Shown piece after piece: positions 34,839 to 44,172 of a DNA stretch of 64,000 bases. The stretch lies in NCBI GenBank assembly GCA_028288485.1, contig JAQBNO010000154.1, forward strand, positions 150,552-214,551, given 5' to 3'. The notes under the pieces were generated by a model that saw only the letters and a program-made list of their open reading frames with translations, was not told where the DNA came from and did no database searches. Numbering within the stretch: the stretch's first letter is position 1; every line of letters starts with the position of its first letter. The position numbers and the translations under genes are program-made. This DNA is from Segetibacter sp. (GTDB lineage: Bacteria > Bacteroidota > Bacteroidia > Chitinophagales > Chitinophagaceae).

Positions 34839-37800
34839 ATGACAGGTACTGGATTATACTCTCCGGAATTTGAACACGATTCTTGCGGAATTGGCTTTGT
34901 TGCCAACATCAAAAACAACAAATCTCACCAGATTGTTTCAGATGCTTTAACTGTGTTGGAGAATATGGAACACCGCGGCGCCTGTGGTTGTGAAAACAAT
35001 ACCGGTGATGGCGCAGGTATAACTATACAAACACCTCATGAGTTCTTTTTTGACGAATGTATTAAAACCGGTGTTCAATTACCTTCATTCGGGAAATATG
35101 CTGTTGGTGTTATTTTCTTTCCACAAGATGTACCGCTGAGAGAAGAATGCAGAACAATCTTTAACAGGTCGGCCGAAAAGCTGGGTCTAGAAATACTGCA
35201 TTACAGAAAGGTGCCGGTAAACCCTGAAGGAATTGGTGCAACTGCATTGTCGGTAGAGCCCGAAATAGAACAGGTTTTTATTGCCTGTCCCGACTATATT
35301 TCAAAACCTGAAGATTTTGAAAGAAAGCTTTTCATCTTGCGTAACTATGCAAGCCATACCATAAATAACTCTATTAAAAAAGATGAAGTCGGTTTTTACA
35401 TCTCATCACTTTCTTATAAAATAGTCATTTATAAAGGTCAGTTGATCAGTTCGCAGCTACGTAGCTATTATCCCGACCTTAGAGACAAAAGAGTAGTATC
35501 CGGCTTTGCCTTAGTGCATTCAAGGTTTGCAACCAATACTTTCCCTTCCTGGAAACTGGCCCAGCCTTTCCGCTATATGGCACACAATGGTGAAATCAAT
35601 ACGTTGCAGGGAAATCTGAACTGGCTTAAAACAAGCGAAAAAGGTTTTACCTCTCCCTATTTCACCAGGGAAGAAATGGATATGTTATTGCCGGTAATTA
35701 CTGCTGGTCAATCTGATTCAGCCTGCCTCGATAATATGATCGAGTTGCTTACACTTACCGGCCGCTCTCTTCCGCACGTAATGATGATGTTGATACCGGA
35801 AGCATGGGATGGTAACACATTGATGGATGCTGATAAAAAAGCATTCTATGAGTTTCATGCAAGCTTTATGGCCCCGTGGGATGGACCAGCATCTATTTCT
35901 TTTACCGATGGAAAAATGATCGGCGCCACGCTCGACAGGAACGGCTTGCGTCCTTCAAGATATATTGTCACCAACGACGACCGTGTAATTCTTGCATCAG
36001 AAGCTGGCGTTCTTCCTGTAGACCCTGCAATTGTAAAAGAAAAAGGAAGGCTGCAGCCCGGTAAGATGTTCGTGGTTGATATGGAAAATGGTAAGATCAT
36101 CAGCGATGATGAGTTGAAAAAAACCATTTGTTCTCAAAAACCTTACGCTGAATGGCTGAATAAATATAAAATCAGGATGGAGGAACTGCCTGAGCCGCGG
36201 GTATTATTTACCGAACTTGAGCACGACCAGATTTTCAAATACCAAAAGAGCTTCGGATACTCAATTGAGGATGTTGAAACAGTTATTGCTCCAATGGCTT
36301 TGGATGGCAAAGAACCAATTGGCTCAATGGGTACTGATGTTCCTTTAGCTATTTTAAGTGACCGGCCGCAACACCTTAGCAGTTATTTCAAGCAACTTTT
36401 TGCCCAGGTTACTAACCCGCCAATTGATCCTATTCGTGAAAAACTGGTAATGTCGCTGGCAACTTTTGCCGGAAGCAATGGAAATTTTTTAATTGAAGAT
36501 CCACTCGCTTGTCATAGTGTTGCGCTTAGTCAGCCGATACTTACCAATTATGAGTTAGAAAAGCTGCGTAGTATTGACACAGGCATGTTTCATGGAAAAA
36601 CCCTGCAGACTTATTTCCGTGCTGATGGAAACCCAGGTTCTTTGCAAAAAGGTCTAGAAAGATTATGTCGCTATGCTCTTGATGCGGTTAATGACGGCTA
36701 TAAACTCATCATTTTATCTGACCGCGCAATAGACTCGGAGCACGCTCCTATACCTTCATTGCTGGCAATTTCTGCTGTTCACCACTTCCTGATCCGTAAA
36801 GGCTGCCGTGGGCAGGTGGGTATTGTAGTTGAAGCAGGTGATATTTGGGAAGTGCATCATTATGCTTGTTTAATAGGTTTTGGCGCTACTGCCATTAACC
36901 CTTACCTGGCATTATCTACTATCCATGATCTTAACCATAGCGGTAAATTAAAGACCGATCTTGATGATAAACAATTAACAAAAAACTACATAAAGGCGGT
37001 GAACGACGGTTTGCTGAAAGTATTCTCAAAAATGGGAATCTCAACACTGCAGTCTTACCAGGGAGCACAGATTTTTGAGATCATTGGAATTAATAAATTG
37101 GTGGTTGATGCTTATTTTACAGGAGCAACATCACGCATCGAAGGAATTGGCCTGGATGAACTGGCTAAAGAAACACTTGCTAAACATTATGTCGCCTTTA
37201 AAAAGAAGCAGGTTCCTTTTGAAAGATTGGCTTTAGGCGGAGCATATGAATGGAGAAAGGGCGGTGAATTCCACTTATTTAATCCACAAACGGTTCACCT
37301 GTTGCAGTATTCAACAAAGATGAACGATTATACTTCCTTTAAAAAATACTCCAAGCACGTAAACGACCAAAGTGAAAAGGCGTGCACTTTAAGAAGTCTA
37401 TTCCAGTTTAAGCCCAATCGGCCCTCGATATCTATTGATGAAGTAGAACCGGCAGAAAATATATACAAACGTTTTGCTACAGGTGCTATGAGCTTCGGAT
37501 CTATTTCACACGAAGCACATTCCACTTTGGCTATAGCAATGAACCGGTTAGGCGGAAAAAGCAATACAGGTGAAGGCGGAGAAGATGAGATGAGGTATGA
37601 TCCTTTACCGAACGGAGATTCATTAAAATCAGCAATCAAACAAGTTGCCTCTGCAAGGTTTGGCGTTACCAGCTACTACCTTACAATGGCAGAGGAGCTG
37701 CAAATAAAAATGGCGCAGGGTGCAAAGCCCGGCGAAGGTGGACAGTTACCAGGACATAAAGTGGATGACTGGATTGGGCGTGTTCGTCACGCTACACCGG

Positions 37801-39368
37801 GAGTTGGCCTGATCTCTCCCCCGCCTCACCACGACATTTATTCTATCGAAGATCTTGCCCAGCTAATTTTCGACCTGAAGAATGCGAACAGGGATGCAAG
37901 AATAAGTGTAAAACTGGTTTCGAAAGCCGGCGTAGGTACCATTGCTGCGGGTGTGGTAAAAGCCAAAGCAGATGCCGTTTTAATTTCCGGGCACGATGGA
38001 GGAACAGGTGCTTCGCCAATCACATCCATCAGGCATGCAGGATTACCGTGGGAATTGGGTTTAGCAGAAACGCACCAAACCCTGGTTAAAAATAAATTAC
38101 GCAGCCGTGTAGTTGTACAAACCGACGGCCAGTTAAAAACAGGCAGAGACGTTGCGATTGCAACTTTACTGGGTGCAGAAGAATGGGGCGTTGCAACTGC
38201 GGCGCTGATTGTGGAAGGTTGTATTATGATGCGAAAATGCCATTTAAATACCTGCCCGGTCGGTGTAGCTACCCAGGATCCTGAATTGCGGAAACGTTTT
38301 ACAGGTGAAGCAGAACACGTGATTAACTTCTTCAAATTCATTACGCAGGAACTAAGAGAAATAATGGCTGAGCTGGGCTTTAGAACCATCAATGAAATGG
38401 TGGGCCAGGCAGATTGCCTCGAAGCAAAGCACAACGTTAACCACTGGAAGTATGGCAAGTTAGACCTTTCAAGGATCTTATATAAAGAGCCGGCAAGTGC
38501 AGAAACCGGATTATACAACCAGGAAGAGCAGGATCATGGTCTAAAAGATGTACTTGACTGGAAATTGCTGCAAGCTGCGCAGCCTGCGTTGTTAGAGAAC
38601 AAAAAGGTATACGACTCCTTTAAAATCGTTAATACAGACCGCACAGTCGGCACTATAGTTTCGCACGAAATTTCAAAACGTTTTAAGGCTCACGGTTTAC
38701 CCGACGAAAGTATTCATTTCAAATTTACAGGTACTGCAGGTCAAAGTTTCGGGGCATTTAATACAAAAGGCGTTACACTTGAGTTGGAAGGTGATGCCAA
38801 CGACCACTTTGGAAAAGGGCTTTCAGGCGCAAAAATGATCGTTTACCCCTCGAAACAAGCCGGTTTCGTTCCCGAAGACAATATAATTATCGGTAACGTG
38901 GCTTTTTATGGAGCAACATCTGGTTCTGCCTATATCAGGGGTAAAGCCGGTGAGCGGTTTGGGGTTAGAAACTCAGGCGTAAACGCAGTGGTTGAAGGTG
39001 TGGGCGATCACGGCTGTGAGTATATGACTGCAGGGCGTGTAGTTATATTAGGTGATACTGGTAGAAATTTCGCTGCAGGTATGAGTGGAGGTATTGCTTA
39101 TGTGTACGACGTAAAAGGCGCTTTCACTTCGCTTTGTAATAAAGAAATGGTTGACCTTGACCCGGTACTGGAAGAAGATACTGCAGAGCTTAAAGAAATG
39201 ATTATAAATCACTACAGGTATACAAACAGCAGCGTTGCCAAGTTTGTTCTTGACGACTTTGAAAACCAGTTGAAGAACTTCGTTAAAGTATTCCCTAAAG
39301 ATTACAAGAAAGCATTGGCAGATGCTACGGTTAAACAGGTTGAAAAAGTAGAAAACAATAATTTTTGA
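34839..39368 (+). CDS. gltB: Glutamate synthase large subunit
   Basis: 1509 aa. Transfers the glutamine amide to 2-oxoglutarate, making two glutamates. Domains in order: class II glutamine amidotransferase with the catalytic cysteine at residue 16 (EHDSCGIGF, so a 15-residue propeptide is removed), central domain, FMN-binding synthase domain (TGEGGEDEMRY, AKPGEGGQLPGHK, SGHDGGTGASPI) with the 3Fe-4S cysteines Cys1128, Cys1134 and Cys1139 in CIMMRKCHLNTCPVG, and the C-terminal beta-helix GXGXG domain (GKGLSGAKMIVYP, GEGVGDHGCEYMTAG-like). Full length, no defects. gltD follows 384 bp later across an unusual repeat-rich spacer, so they may still share a transcript. Confidence 0.97.
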   Translation: MTGTGLYSPEFEHDSCGIGFVANIKNNKSHQIVSDALTVLENMEHRGACGCENNTGDGAGITIQTPHEFFFDECIKTGVQLPSFGKYAVGVIFFPQDVPLREECRTIFNRSAEKLGLEILHYRKVPVNPEGIGATALSVEPEIEQVFIACPDYISKPEDFERKLFILRNYASHTINNSIKKDEVGFYISSLSYKIVIYKGQLISSQLRSYYPDLRDKRVVSGFALVHSRFATNTFPSWKLAQPFRYMAHNGEINTLQGNLNWLKTSEKGFTSPYFTREEMDMLLPVITAGQSDSACLDNMIELLTLTGRSLPHVMMMLIPEAWDGNTLMDADKKAFYEFHASFMAPWDGPASISFTDGKMIGATLDRNGLRPSRYIVTNDDRVILASEAGVLPVDPAIVKEKGRLQPGKMFVVDMENGKIISDDELKKTICSQKPYAEWLNKYKIRMEELPEPRVLFTELEHDQIFKYQKSFGYSIEDVETVIAPMALDGKEPIGSMGTDVPLAILSDRPQHLSSYFKQLFAQVTNPPIDPIREKLVMSLATFAGSNGNFLIEDPLACHSVALSQPILTNYELEKLRSIDTGMFHGKTLQTYFRADGNPGSLQKGLERLCRYALDAVNDGYKLIILSDRAIDSEHAPIPSLLAISAVHHFLIRKGCRGQVGIVVEAGDIWEVHHYACLIGFGATAINPYLALSTIHDLNHSGKLKTDLDDKQLTKNYIKAVNDGLLKVFSKMGISTLQSYQGAQIFEIIGINKLVVDAYFTGATSRIEGIGLDELAKETLAKHYVAFKKKQVPFERLALGGAYEWRKGGEFHLFNPQTVHLLQYSTKMNDYTSFKKYSKHVNDQSEKACTLRSLFQFKPNRPSISIDEVEPAENIYKRFATGAMSFGSISHEAHSTLAIAMNRLGGKSNTGEGGEDEMRYDPLPNGDSLKSAIKQVASARFGVTSYYLTMAEELQIKMAQGAKPGEGGQLPGHKVDDWIGRVRHATPGVGLISPPPHHDIYSIEDLAQLIFDLKNANRDARISVKLVSKAGVGTIAAGVVKAKADAVLISGHDGGTGASPITSIRHAGLPWELGLAETHQTLVKNKLRSRVVVQTDGQLKTGRDVAIATLLGAEEWGVATAALIVEGCIMMRKCHLNTCPVGVATQDPELRKRFTGEAEHVINFFKFITQELREIMAELGFRTINEMVGQADCLEAKHNVNHWKYGKLDLSRILYKEPASAETGLYNQEEQDHGLKDVLDWKLLQAAQPALLENKKVYDSFKIVNTDRTVGTIVSHEISKRFKAHGLPDESIHFKFTGTAGQSFGAFNTKGVTLELEGDANDHFGKGLSGAKMIVYPSKQAGFVPEDNIIIGNVAFYGATSGSAYIRGKAGERFGVRNSGVNAVVEGVGDHGCEYMTAGRVVILGDTGRNFAAGMSGGIAYVYDVKGAFTSLCNKEMVDLDPVLEEDTAELKEMIINHYRYTNSSVAKFVLDDFENQLKNFVKVFPKDYKKALADATVKQVEKVENNNF

Positions 39369-39752
39369 GTTAGGTGAACCGCTGTTCTCCGCATCGTTCC
39401 CCGAACGGGACAAGTAGTGTCGCTGACTGAATCGGCGTTGGTTAATGTGGCTGGTTGCGAAAGACGTTAATCGTAAGTGAACCGAAATCGCAAGTGAATC
39501 GAAGTTGCGGGTAAATGTGAACCGGTTACGTGGTGACGCAAATGTTTTGAAATGCGTTCTTTCTTACTGGCGATTGACGAATAACAACTGGCGATACACG
39601 ACTAAACGCCGCTGATCGACGAAGTCAATTCGGGATTAACGATCTAAAAACCGGCGATCGACGAACTAACTGCACAAGAGTGCGACGCAAGTAAAGCGTG
39701 ATCAGGGTTTAAATGTTTGTAACCAAAAAGATAATATCAGCAAAATAAAGAT
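39369..39752. repeat. Repeat-built spacer between gltB and gltD
   Basis: Most of the 384 bp is degenerate short repeats. On the left (about 39470-39530) AAGTGAACCGAAATCGC is followed directly by AAGTGAATCGAAGTTGC. On the right (about 39580-39670) GGCGATtGACGAATAAC, GGCGATACACGACTAA and GGCGATcGACGAACTAAC recur in a 7-bp rhythm. A type B dispersed repeat closes it (39672-39691). It resembles the arrays around the haem four-helix-bundle genes, but with no gene inside. Base composition differs from the flanking genes. Confidence 0.55.
39672..39691 (+). repeat. Dispersed palindromic repeat, type B
   Basis: GCACAAGAGT-GCGACGC-AAG: palindrome and left flank kept, one change in the terminal AAC. 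Confidence 0.7.
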
Positions 39753-41186
39753 ATGGGAAAGCCAACAGGTTTTATGGAATTTACAAGAGAGCTTCCAAAG
39801 AAAAGACCGGTGGAAGAAAGGTTGAACGATTACAATGAATTTGTGCATCTGTACGAGGAGGAAAAGTTAAATCACCAGGCAGCCAGGTGTATGGATTGTG
39901 GGATTCCGTTTTGCCATAATGGTTGCCCTGTCGGTAACCTGATCCCCGATTTTAATGATGCCATTTACCGTCGTAACTGGAAAGAGGCATATGAAATACT
40001 TTCGGCCACTAATAATTTTCCTGAATTTACCGGTAGAATTTGCCCTGCGCCCTGCGAAAGTTCGTGCGTACTGGGTATAAACCAACCGGCGGTAACTATT
40101 GAAGAAATTGAAAAGCATGTAATTGAAATTGCCTTTCAAAAAGGATATGTCCAACCGTTTAAAGGAATTGTAAGAACAGGTAAAAAGGTGGCTGTAGTTG
40201 GATCCGGACCGGCAGGCATGGCAGCAGCAGCGCAACTAAATTATGCAGGTCACTCTGTTACTGTGTATGAAAGAGACGATGAGCCGGGAGGTTTATGCCG
40301 CTACGGCATCCCTGATTTCAAGATGGAAAAATGGGTAGTCGAAAGACGTGTAAAACTAATGGAGGAAGAAGGAGTTGTATTCCAATGCAATTCGGAAGTT
40401 GGTGTAAATGTGAGCATGAACGACCTTTTAAGAGTTAACCATGCAATCGTTTTAGCAGGTGGATCTACCGTTCCGAGAGACCTGAAAGTTCCGGGAAGGC
40501 ATTTAAACGGAGTTGCTTTTGCCATGGATTTCCTGAAACAACAAAATAAAAGGGTCAGCAATAAACCGGTTGAAAACCAGCTGCTTGCAACAGGAAAAAA
40601 CGTTGTAGTAATAGGTGGCGGTGATACAGGCAGCGACTGCGTGGGCACCTCTAACCGCCAGGGAGCTGTAACAGTAACGCAATTCGAATTGTTGCCAAAA
40701 CCTCCGGAGGGCCGTACAGATTATATGCCCTGGCCTACTTATCCGATGCTTTTAAAAACCACCTCTTCCCATGAAGAAGGCGCACAACGTCAATGGGCAG
40801 TTTCTACCAAGGAATTTATTGGCGATGAAAACGGTAACCTGAAAGCTTTGAAGATTGTAGACCTTGAATGGAAGATTACTGCAGATGGAAGACCTGCGCA
40901 ATTTGTTGAAGTTGCGGGAAGCGAACGTGAAATTCCCTGCGAACTGGCACTACTGGCCATGGGCTTCTTACACCCTCAACATGCAGGTTTGATAAATGAA
41001 TTAGGAGTTGAACTGGACGAAAGAGGTAATGTAAAAGCAAATGACAAACAGTACCAGACCAATATTCAAAAGGTTTTTTCAGCCGGCGATATGCGGCGTG
41101 GACAATCATTGGTAGTATGGGCTATAAACGAAGGAAGACAGTGTGCTGCAAACGTTGACGAATATTTGATGAATAGCAACAAATAA
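39753..41186 (+). CDS. gltD: Glutamate synthase small subunit (NADPH)
   Basis: 477 aa, FAD-dependent subunit that feeds electrons from NADPH to GltB. The N-terminal 4Fe-4S ligands are visible in CMDCGIPFCHNGCPVG (Cys46, 49, 54, 58) and CPAPCESSC (Cys97, 101, 105). The FAD Rossmann motif is VAVVGSGPAGMAAAAQLN (about residue 147), the NADPH motif is VVVIGGGDTGSDCVGT, and the C-terminal FAD loop is VFSAGDMRRGQSLVVWAINEG. Length normal. It ends at a strong terminator. Confidence 0.97.
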   Translation: MGKPTGFMEFTRELPKKRPVEERLNDYNEFVHLYEEEKLNHQAARCMDCGIPFCHNGCPVGNLIPDFNDAIYRRNWKEAYEILSATNNFPEFTGRICPAPCESSCVLGINQPAVTIEEIEKHVIEIAFQKGYVQPFKGIVRTGKKVAVVGSGPAGMAAAAQLNYAGHSVTVYERDDEPGGLCRYGIPDFKMEKWVVERRVKLMEEEGVVFQCNSEVGVNVSMNDLLRVNHAIVLAGGSTVPRDLKVPGRHLNGVAFAMDFLKQQNKRVSNKPVENQLLATGKNVVVIGGGDTGSDCVGTSNRQGAVTVTQFELLPKPPEGRTDYMPWPTYPMLLKTTSSHEEGAQRQWAVSTKEFIGDENGNLKALKIVDLEWKITADGRPAQFVEVAGSEREIPCELALLAMGFLHPQHAGLINELGVELDERGNVKANDKQYQTNIQKVFSAGDMRRGQSLVVWAINEGRQCAANVDEYLMNSNK

Positions 41187-41213
41187 CAGTAAACGAACTA
41201 ATTCTAATAAAAA

Positions 41214-41255
41214 TAGGGGCCGTCACAAATTTAGTTTTGTGGCGGCCTCTTTTTT
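41214..41255 (+). terminator. Terminator after gltD
   Basis: A 15-bp stem (AGGGGCCGTCACAAA paired with TTTGTGGCGGCCTCT, with G:T pairs) followed by TTTTTTATTTT. Confidence 0.85.
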
Positions 41256-41372
41256 ATTTTAGGGCTTTATCCTCTCACAAACCGGGTTCAAATTTCTGCT
41301 CCTATTCTAATTACTTTTAAAAATATATGTACGAGTAGGTTACTTTTTACGATTTACTGGATTAATTTACTG

Positions 41373-41380
41373 TAGATTTG
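41373..41380 (+). promoter_or_regulatory. Candidate -7 box of amtB1
   Basis: TAGATTTG fits TAnnTTTG and lies 36 bp before the start codon, giving a leader of about 30 nt. Confidence 0.45.
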
Positions 41381-41416
41381 ATACATTATTTATTTACTCA
41401 TATAATATAGTTTAAC

Positions 41417-42802
41417 ATGCGAACCGTTACATTAAAAAAGATTATTCCCTTTTTGCTGTTAGCTGCCGTTGCAATCGGAGCCATTTTTATTCCTTCTGTA
41501 CCAGCCTTCGATGATGGAGGAAAATACAATAGTGCCGACATTGGCTGGATCATCGTGGCTACAGCACTTGTATTTTTAATGACGCCCGGTTTAGCTTTTT
41601 TCTACGGTGGTATGGTTCATAGAAAAAATGTTATTTCTACGATGATTAAAAGCGTAGCAGCTGCAGGCGTAGTAAGTGTTTTATGGGTGGTTGTTGGATT
41701 TAGCCTGTGCTTCGGAGAATCAATCAACGGGATGATTGGTAACCCTTTCACTCACCTGTTTTTTAAAGGTGTGGTATCAGGAGCTCCTTGGAGCTTAGCA
41801 CCAACTATTCCGTTGGTATTATTTGCGCTTTTTCAGCTAATGTTCGCAATTATCACTCCCGGTCTTGTTGTAGGAGCTGTCGCTGAACGTATACGCTTTA
41901 CCTCGTACATCTTATTTATAGCCCTATTCAGCCTGTTGGTATATGCACCAATAGCACACTGGACGTGGCATCCGGAAGGCTTTTTGTTTAAAATGGGTGC
42001 TCTGGATTTTGCAGGCGGAACAGTGGTTCACATCTCTGCCGGTTGTGCAGCCTTAGCGGGAGCGTTAGTTCTTAAGCGTCGCCAGGTACACCTTGATCAC
42101 AAAGAAATTCCCCCAGCGAATATTCCTTATGTTCTCATTGGAACAGGACTACTTTGGTTCGGTTGGTTTGGTTTCAATGCAGGTTCTGCACTAGGTGCAA
42201 ATGCGCTTTCCGTTTCTGCTTTTGCTACAACAAACACTGCAGCCGCTGCGGCTGGGTTGTCCTGGATGTTTTTTGATGCCCTTCGTGGAAAAAAACCTTC
42301 CGTTTTAGGATTTTGTATTGGTGCCGTTGTGGGTCTGGTAGCTATCACTCCTGCTGCAGGTTTCGTTGCAATTCCACAAAGTATATTTATAGGTTTTGTT
42401 GCCGCTATCATTTCCAACGTAGCTGTATACTATAAGCAAAAATCAAAGTTAGACGATACACTCGATGTATTTCCTTGTCATGGTATCGGCGGTATGGTTG
42501 GTATGATCATGACCGGAATTTTCGCAACTACTACTGTTAACAGTGTAGGTGCTAATGGTCTTTTATATGGCAATCCTTCTTTCCTTTTCACCCAAATAAA
42601 GGCGCTGGCAATAGTTGTTGCTTACAGCTTCATTGTGTCATATGCAATTTTCAAATTCATCAACTTCATACTTCCTATGCGTGTAACTTCTGAAGAAGAA
42701 GAACTTGGTTTAGATGCAAGTCAACACGACGAAAAATATATGCAGGGCACTTTGTTAATCCATAACAACGGTAAACTAAAGGAAGAAATGGTAGATCTTT
42801 AG
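41417..42802 (+). CDS. amtB: Ammonium transporter 1
   Basis: 461-aa Amt/Rh family channel in the inner membrane, with an N-terminal signal-like segment before the 11 transmembrane helices. Family motifs: FYGGMVHRKNVISTM, the pore histidine region LDFAGGTVVHISAGCAALAG (His of the twin-His pair), FGWFGFNAGSALGANA, and DVFPCHGIGGMVGMI with the second pore histidine. The C-terminal tail (MRVTSEEEELGLDASQHDE) is the segment that contacts PII proteins in other bacteria. No glnK/glnB gene is next to it. It starts a three-gene set with a porin and a second Amt. Confidence 0.96.
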   Translation: MRTVTLKKIIPFLLLAAVAIGAIFIPSVPAFDDGGKYNSADIGWIIVATALVFLMTPGLAFFYGGMVHRKNVISTMIKSVAAAGVVSVLWVVVGFSLCFGESINGMIGNPFTHLFFKGVVSGAPWSLAPTIPLVLFALFQLMFAIITPGLVVGAVAERIRFTSYILFIALFSLLVYAPIAHWTWHPEGFLFKMGALDFAGGTVVHISAGCAALAGALVLKRRQVHLDHKEIPPANIPYVLIGTGLLWFGWFGFNAGSALGANALSVSAFATTNTAAAAAGLSWMFFDALRGKKPSVLGFCIGAVVGLVAITPAAGFVAIPQSIFIGFVAAIISNVAVYYKQKSKLDDTLDVFPCHGIGGMVGMIMTGIFATTTVNSVGANGLLYGNPSFLFTQIKALAIVVAYSFIVSYAIFKFINFILPMRVTSEEEELGLDASQHDEKYMQGTLLIHNNGKLKEEMVDL

Positions 42803-42830
42803 AATTAAATTTTCTGCAACTCACAAAAAA

Positions 42831-42872
42831 GGTACAGCTATAATAAGCTTCTGCAAAAGCTTAAGCTGTACC
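42831..42872 (+). promoter_or_regulatory. Hairpin between amtB1 and the porin gene
   Basis: GGTACAGCT...AAGCTT pairs with AAGCTT...AGCTGTACC around a short loop. There is no T-run after it, so it is more likely an RNA processing or stability element than a terminator. Confidence 0.5.
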
Positions 42873-42901
42873 CTCCTTAATAAAAACAAAAATCAATTAC
42901 A

Positions 42902-44008
42902 ATGTTACCAAAATTATTAACTACTAGCCTTGCTATGGCTTCAATTGTTGTAAGTTATTCTCAGGAACTTGCCGCAGACTCTGCTAAAAGCTCTGCCTTG
43001 GCTGCTCCAACATCACCATTTAAACTTTCAGGGTCTGTGGATGCCTATTATAGGTTCGATTTTCATAATCCTAAAACTACTCCATATAATAACAAGACAA
43101 GTTTTACCAATTCCCAGAATTCCTTTGAACTGGGAATGGCATCGATTAAAGCCGAACACACTATCGGAAAAGTAGGATTGGTTGCAGACTTAGGCATTGG
43201 CCGAAGAGCAGAAGAATTTTCTTATAATGACAAAGCCGGAATGAACTTAATCAAGCAGGCTTTTATTACATATTCACCATCAGAACACGTTAAATTAACA
43301 GCCGGAAAATGGGCGACACATATTGGATATGAATTGCTCGATGCTTCTGCCAATAGAAACTACAGCATGTCTTATATGTTTACAAACGGTCCGTTCTTTC
43401 ATACAGGTGCAAGGGCAGACTTTATGTTTGGAAAAACCGGATTTATGGTTGGTATAGCTAATCCTACCGATTTTACAACTACAACTTCTTCAACGAAAAC
43501 CCTGATCGCACAATTTAGCACCGGAACGAAGGATGATAAGCTGAAAGGTTATTTAAACTACCAGGGATACTTTGGGCAAAAAATTTCTAACCCATCGGCG
43601 GCCCGCCTTAACCAAGTTGACCTGGTTCTGCTTGGAAACATCAGTTCAAAAATTAGCCTTGGTTACAACGGAACTATTCAAGCTGTAAAGGATGAGGTTA
43701 CAAAAAGCACAAAAAGATGGATGGGTTCAGCCTTATACATTAATTATGATCCCACTTCTTTTCTTGGCTTAACCTGGAGAAACGAATTCTTCAGCGATGA
43801 AAAATATGGGTTGAAGGTGAATAATGGCGCCACCGGATCCAATATAATTGAGTCTACGTTATCTGCAAATTTTAAAGTTGATAACTTCAAATTTATGCCC
43901 GAGTTCCGCCTGGATAATTCTTCGAAGAAAGATATCTTTTTCAAAAGTGATGGAACTTCTACGAAAAGAACCTGCACTTTCTTAATGGCTGTTGTTTACA
44001 GCTTCTAA
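42902..44008 (+). CDS. Outer-membrane beta-barrel porin (OmpL-like, BBP2 type)
   Basis: 368 aa with a signal peptide (LLTTSLAMASIVVSYSQ). The sequence FKLSGSVDAYYRFDFHNP, SFELGMASIKAEHTIGKVG, KQAFITYSPSEHVKLTAGKW and GTSTKRTCTFLMAVVYSF shows regular amphipathic beta strands ending in a C-terminal aromatic, as in the putative beta-barrel porin-2 family. It sits between two ammonium transporters, so it probably lets a nitrogen source through the outer membrane; that substrate is inference. It ends at a long terminator stem. Confidence 0.85.
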   Translation: MLPKLLTTSLAMASIVVSYSQELAADSAKSSALAAPTSPFKLSGSVDAYYRFDFHNPKTTPYNNKTSFTNSQNSFELGMASIKAEHTIGKVGLVADLGIGRRAEEFSYNDKAGMNLIKQAFITYSPSEHVKLTAGKWATHIGYELLDASANRNYSMSYMFTNGPFFHTGARADFMFGKTGFMVGIANPTDFTTTTSSTKTLIAQFSTGTKDDKLKGYLNYQGYFGQKISNPSAARLNQVDLVLLGNISSKISLGYNGTIQAVKDEVTKSTKRWMGSALYINYDPTSFLGLTWRNEFFSDEKYGLKVNNGATGSNIIESTLSANFKVDNFKFMPEFRLDNSSKKDIFFKSDGTSTKRTCTFLMAVVYSF

Positions 44009-44064
44009 TTTAAGGCAGGGCTGATTCCCTAATCTCTCTCTCCAATATTTTCTGATCTTTTACC

Positions 44065-44120
44065 AAAATGCTTTGATTACTATTTGCCAGGATTTAGTCT
44101 TATAGTAATCAAGGCATTTT
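44065..44120 (+). terminator. Terminator after the porin gene
   Basis: A 19-bp stem (AAAATGCTTTGATTACTAT with its near-perfect complement) with an 18-nt loop and a following TTTT. amtB2 therefore probably has its own promoter in the 50 bp downstream. Confidence 0.7.
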
Positions 44121-44172
44121 AAACAATATCCCGCCACCTTACAATAACATACCTAAACAACCCGATAAAAGC

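Noticed and set aside
37838..38518. 226-codon frame antisense to gltB
   Set aside because: Long antisense frames are common under conserved genes; the plus-strand frame encodes the glutamate synthase FMN and Fe-S motifs.
39369..39420. Nineteenth copy of the dispersed repeat near 39,380-39,415
   Set aside because: CATCGTT and GACAAGTAGTGTCGC fragments are present but the order and the palindrome are not kept.
25779..39691. CRISPR array
   Set aside because: The short repeats are contiguous 7-8-mers with no spacers of regular length and no cas genes.
44065..44120. Operator for amtB2
   Set aside because: The long inverted repeat fits a terminator of the porin gene better because the stem runs into a T-tract, though a dual role cannot be excluded.
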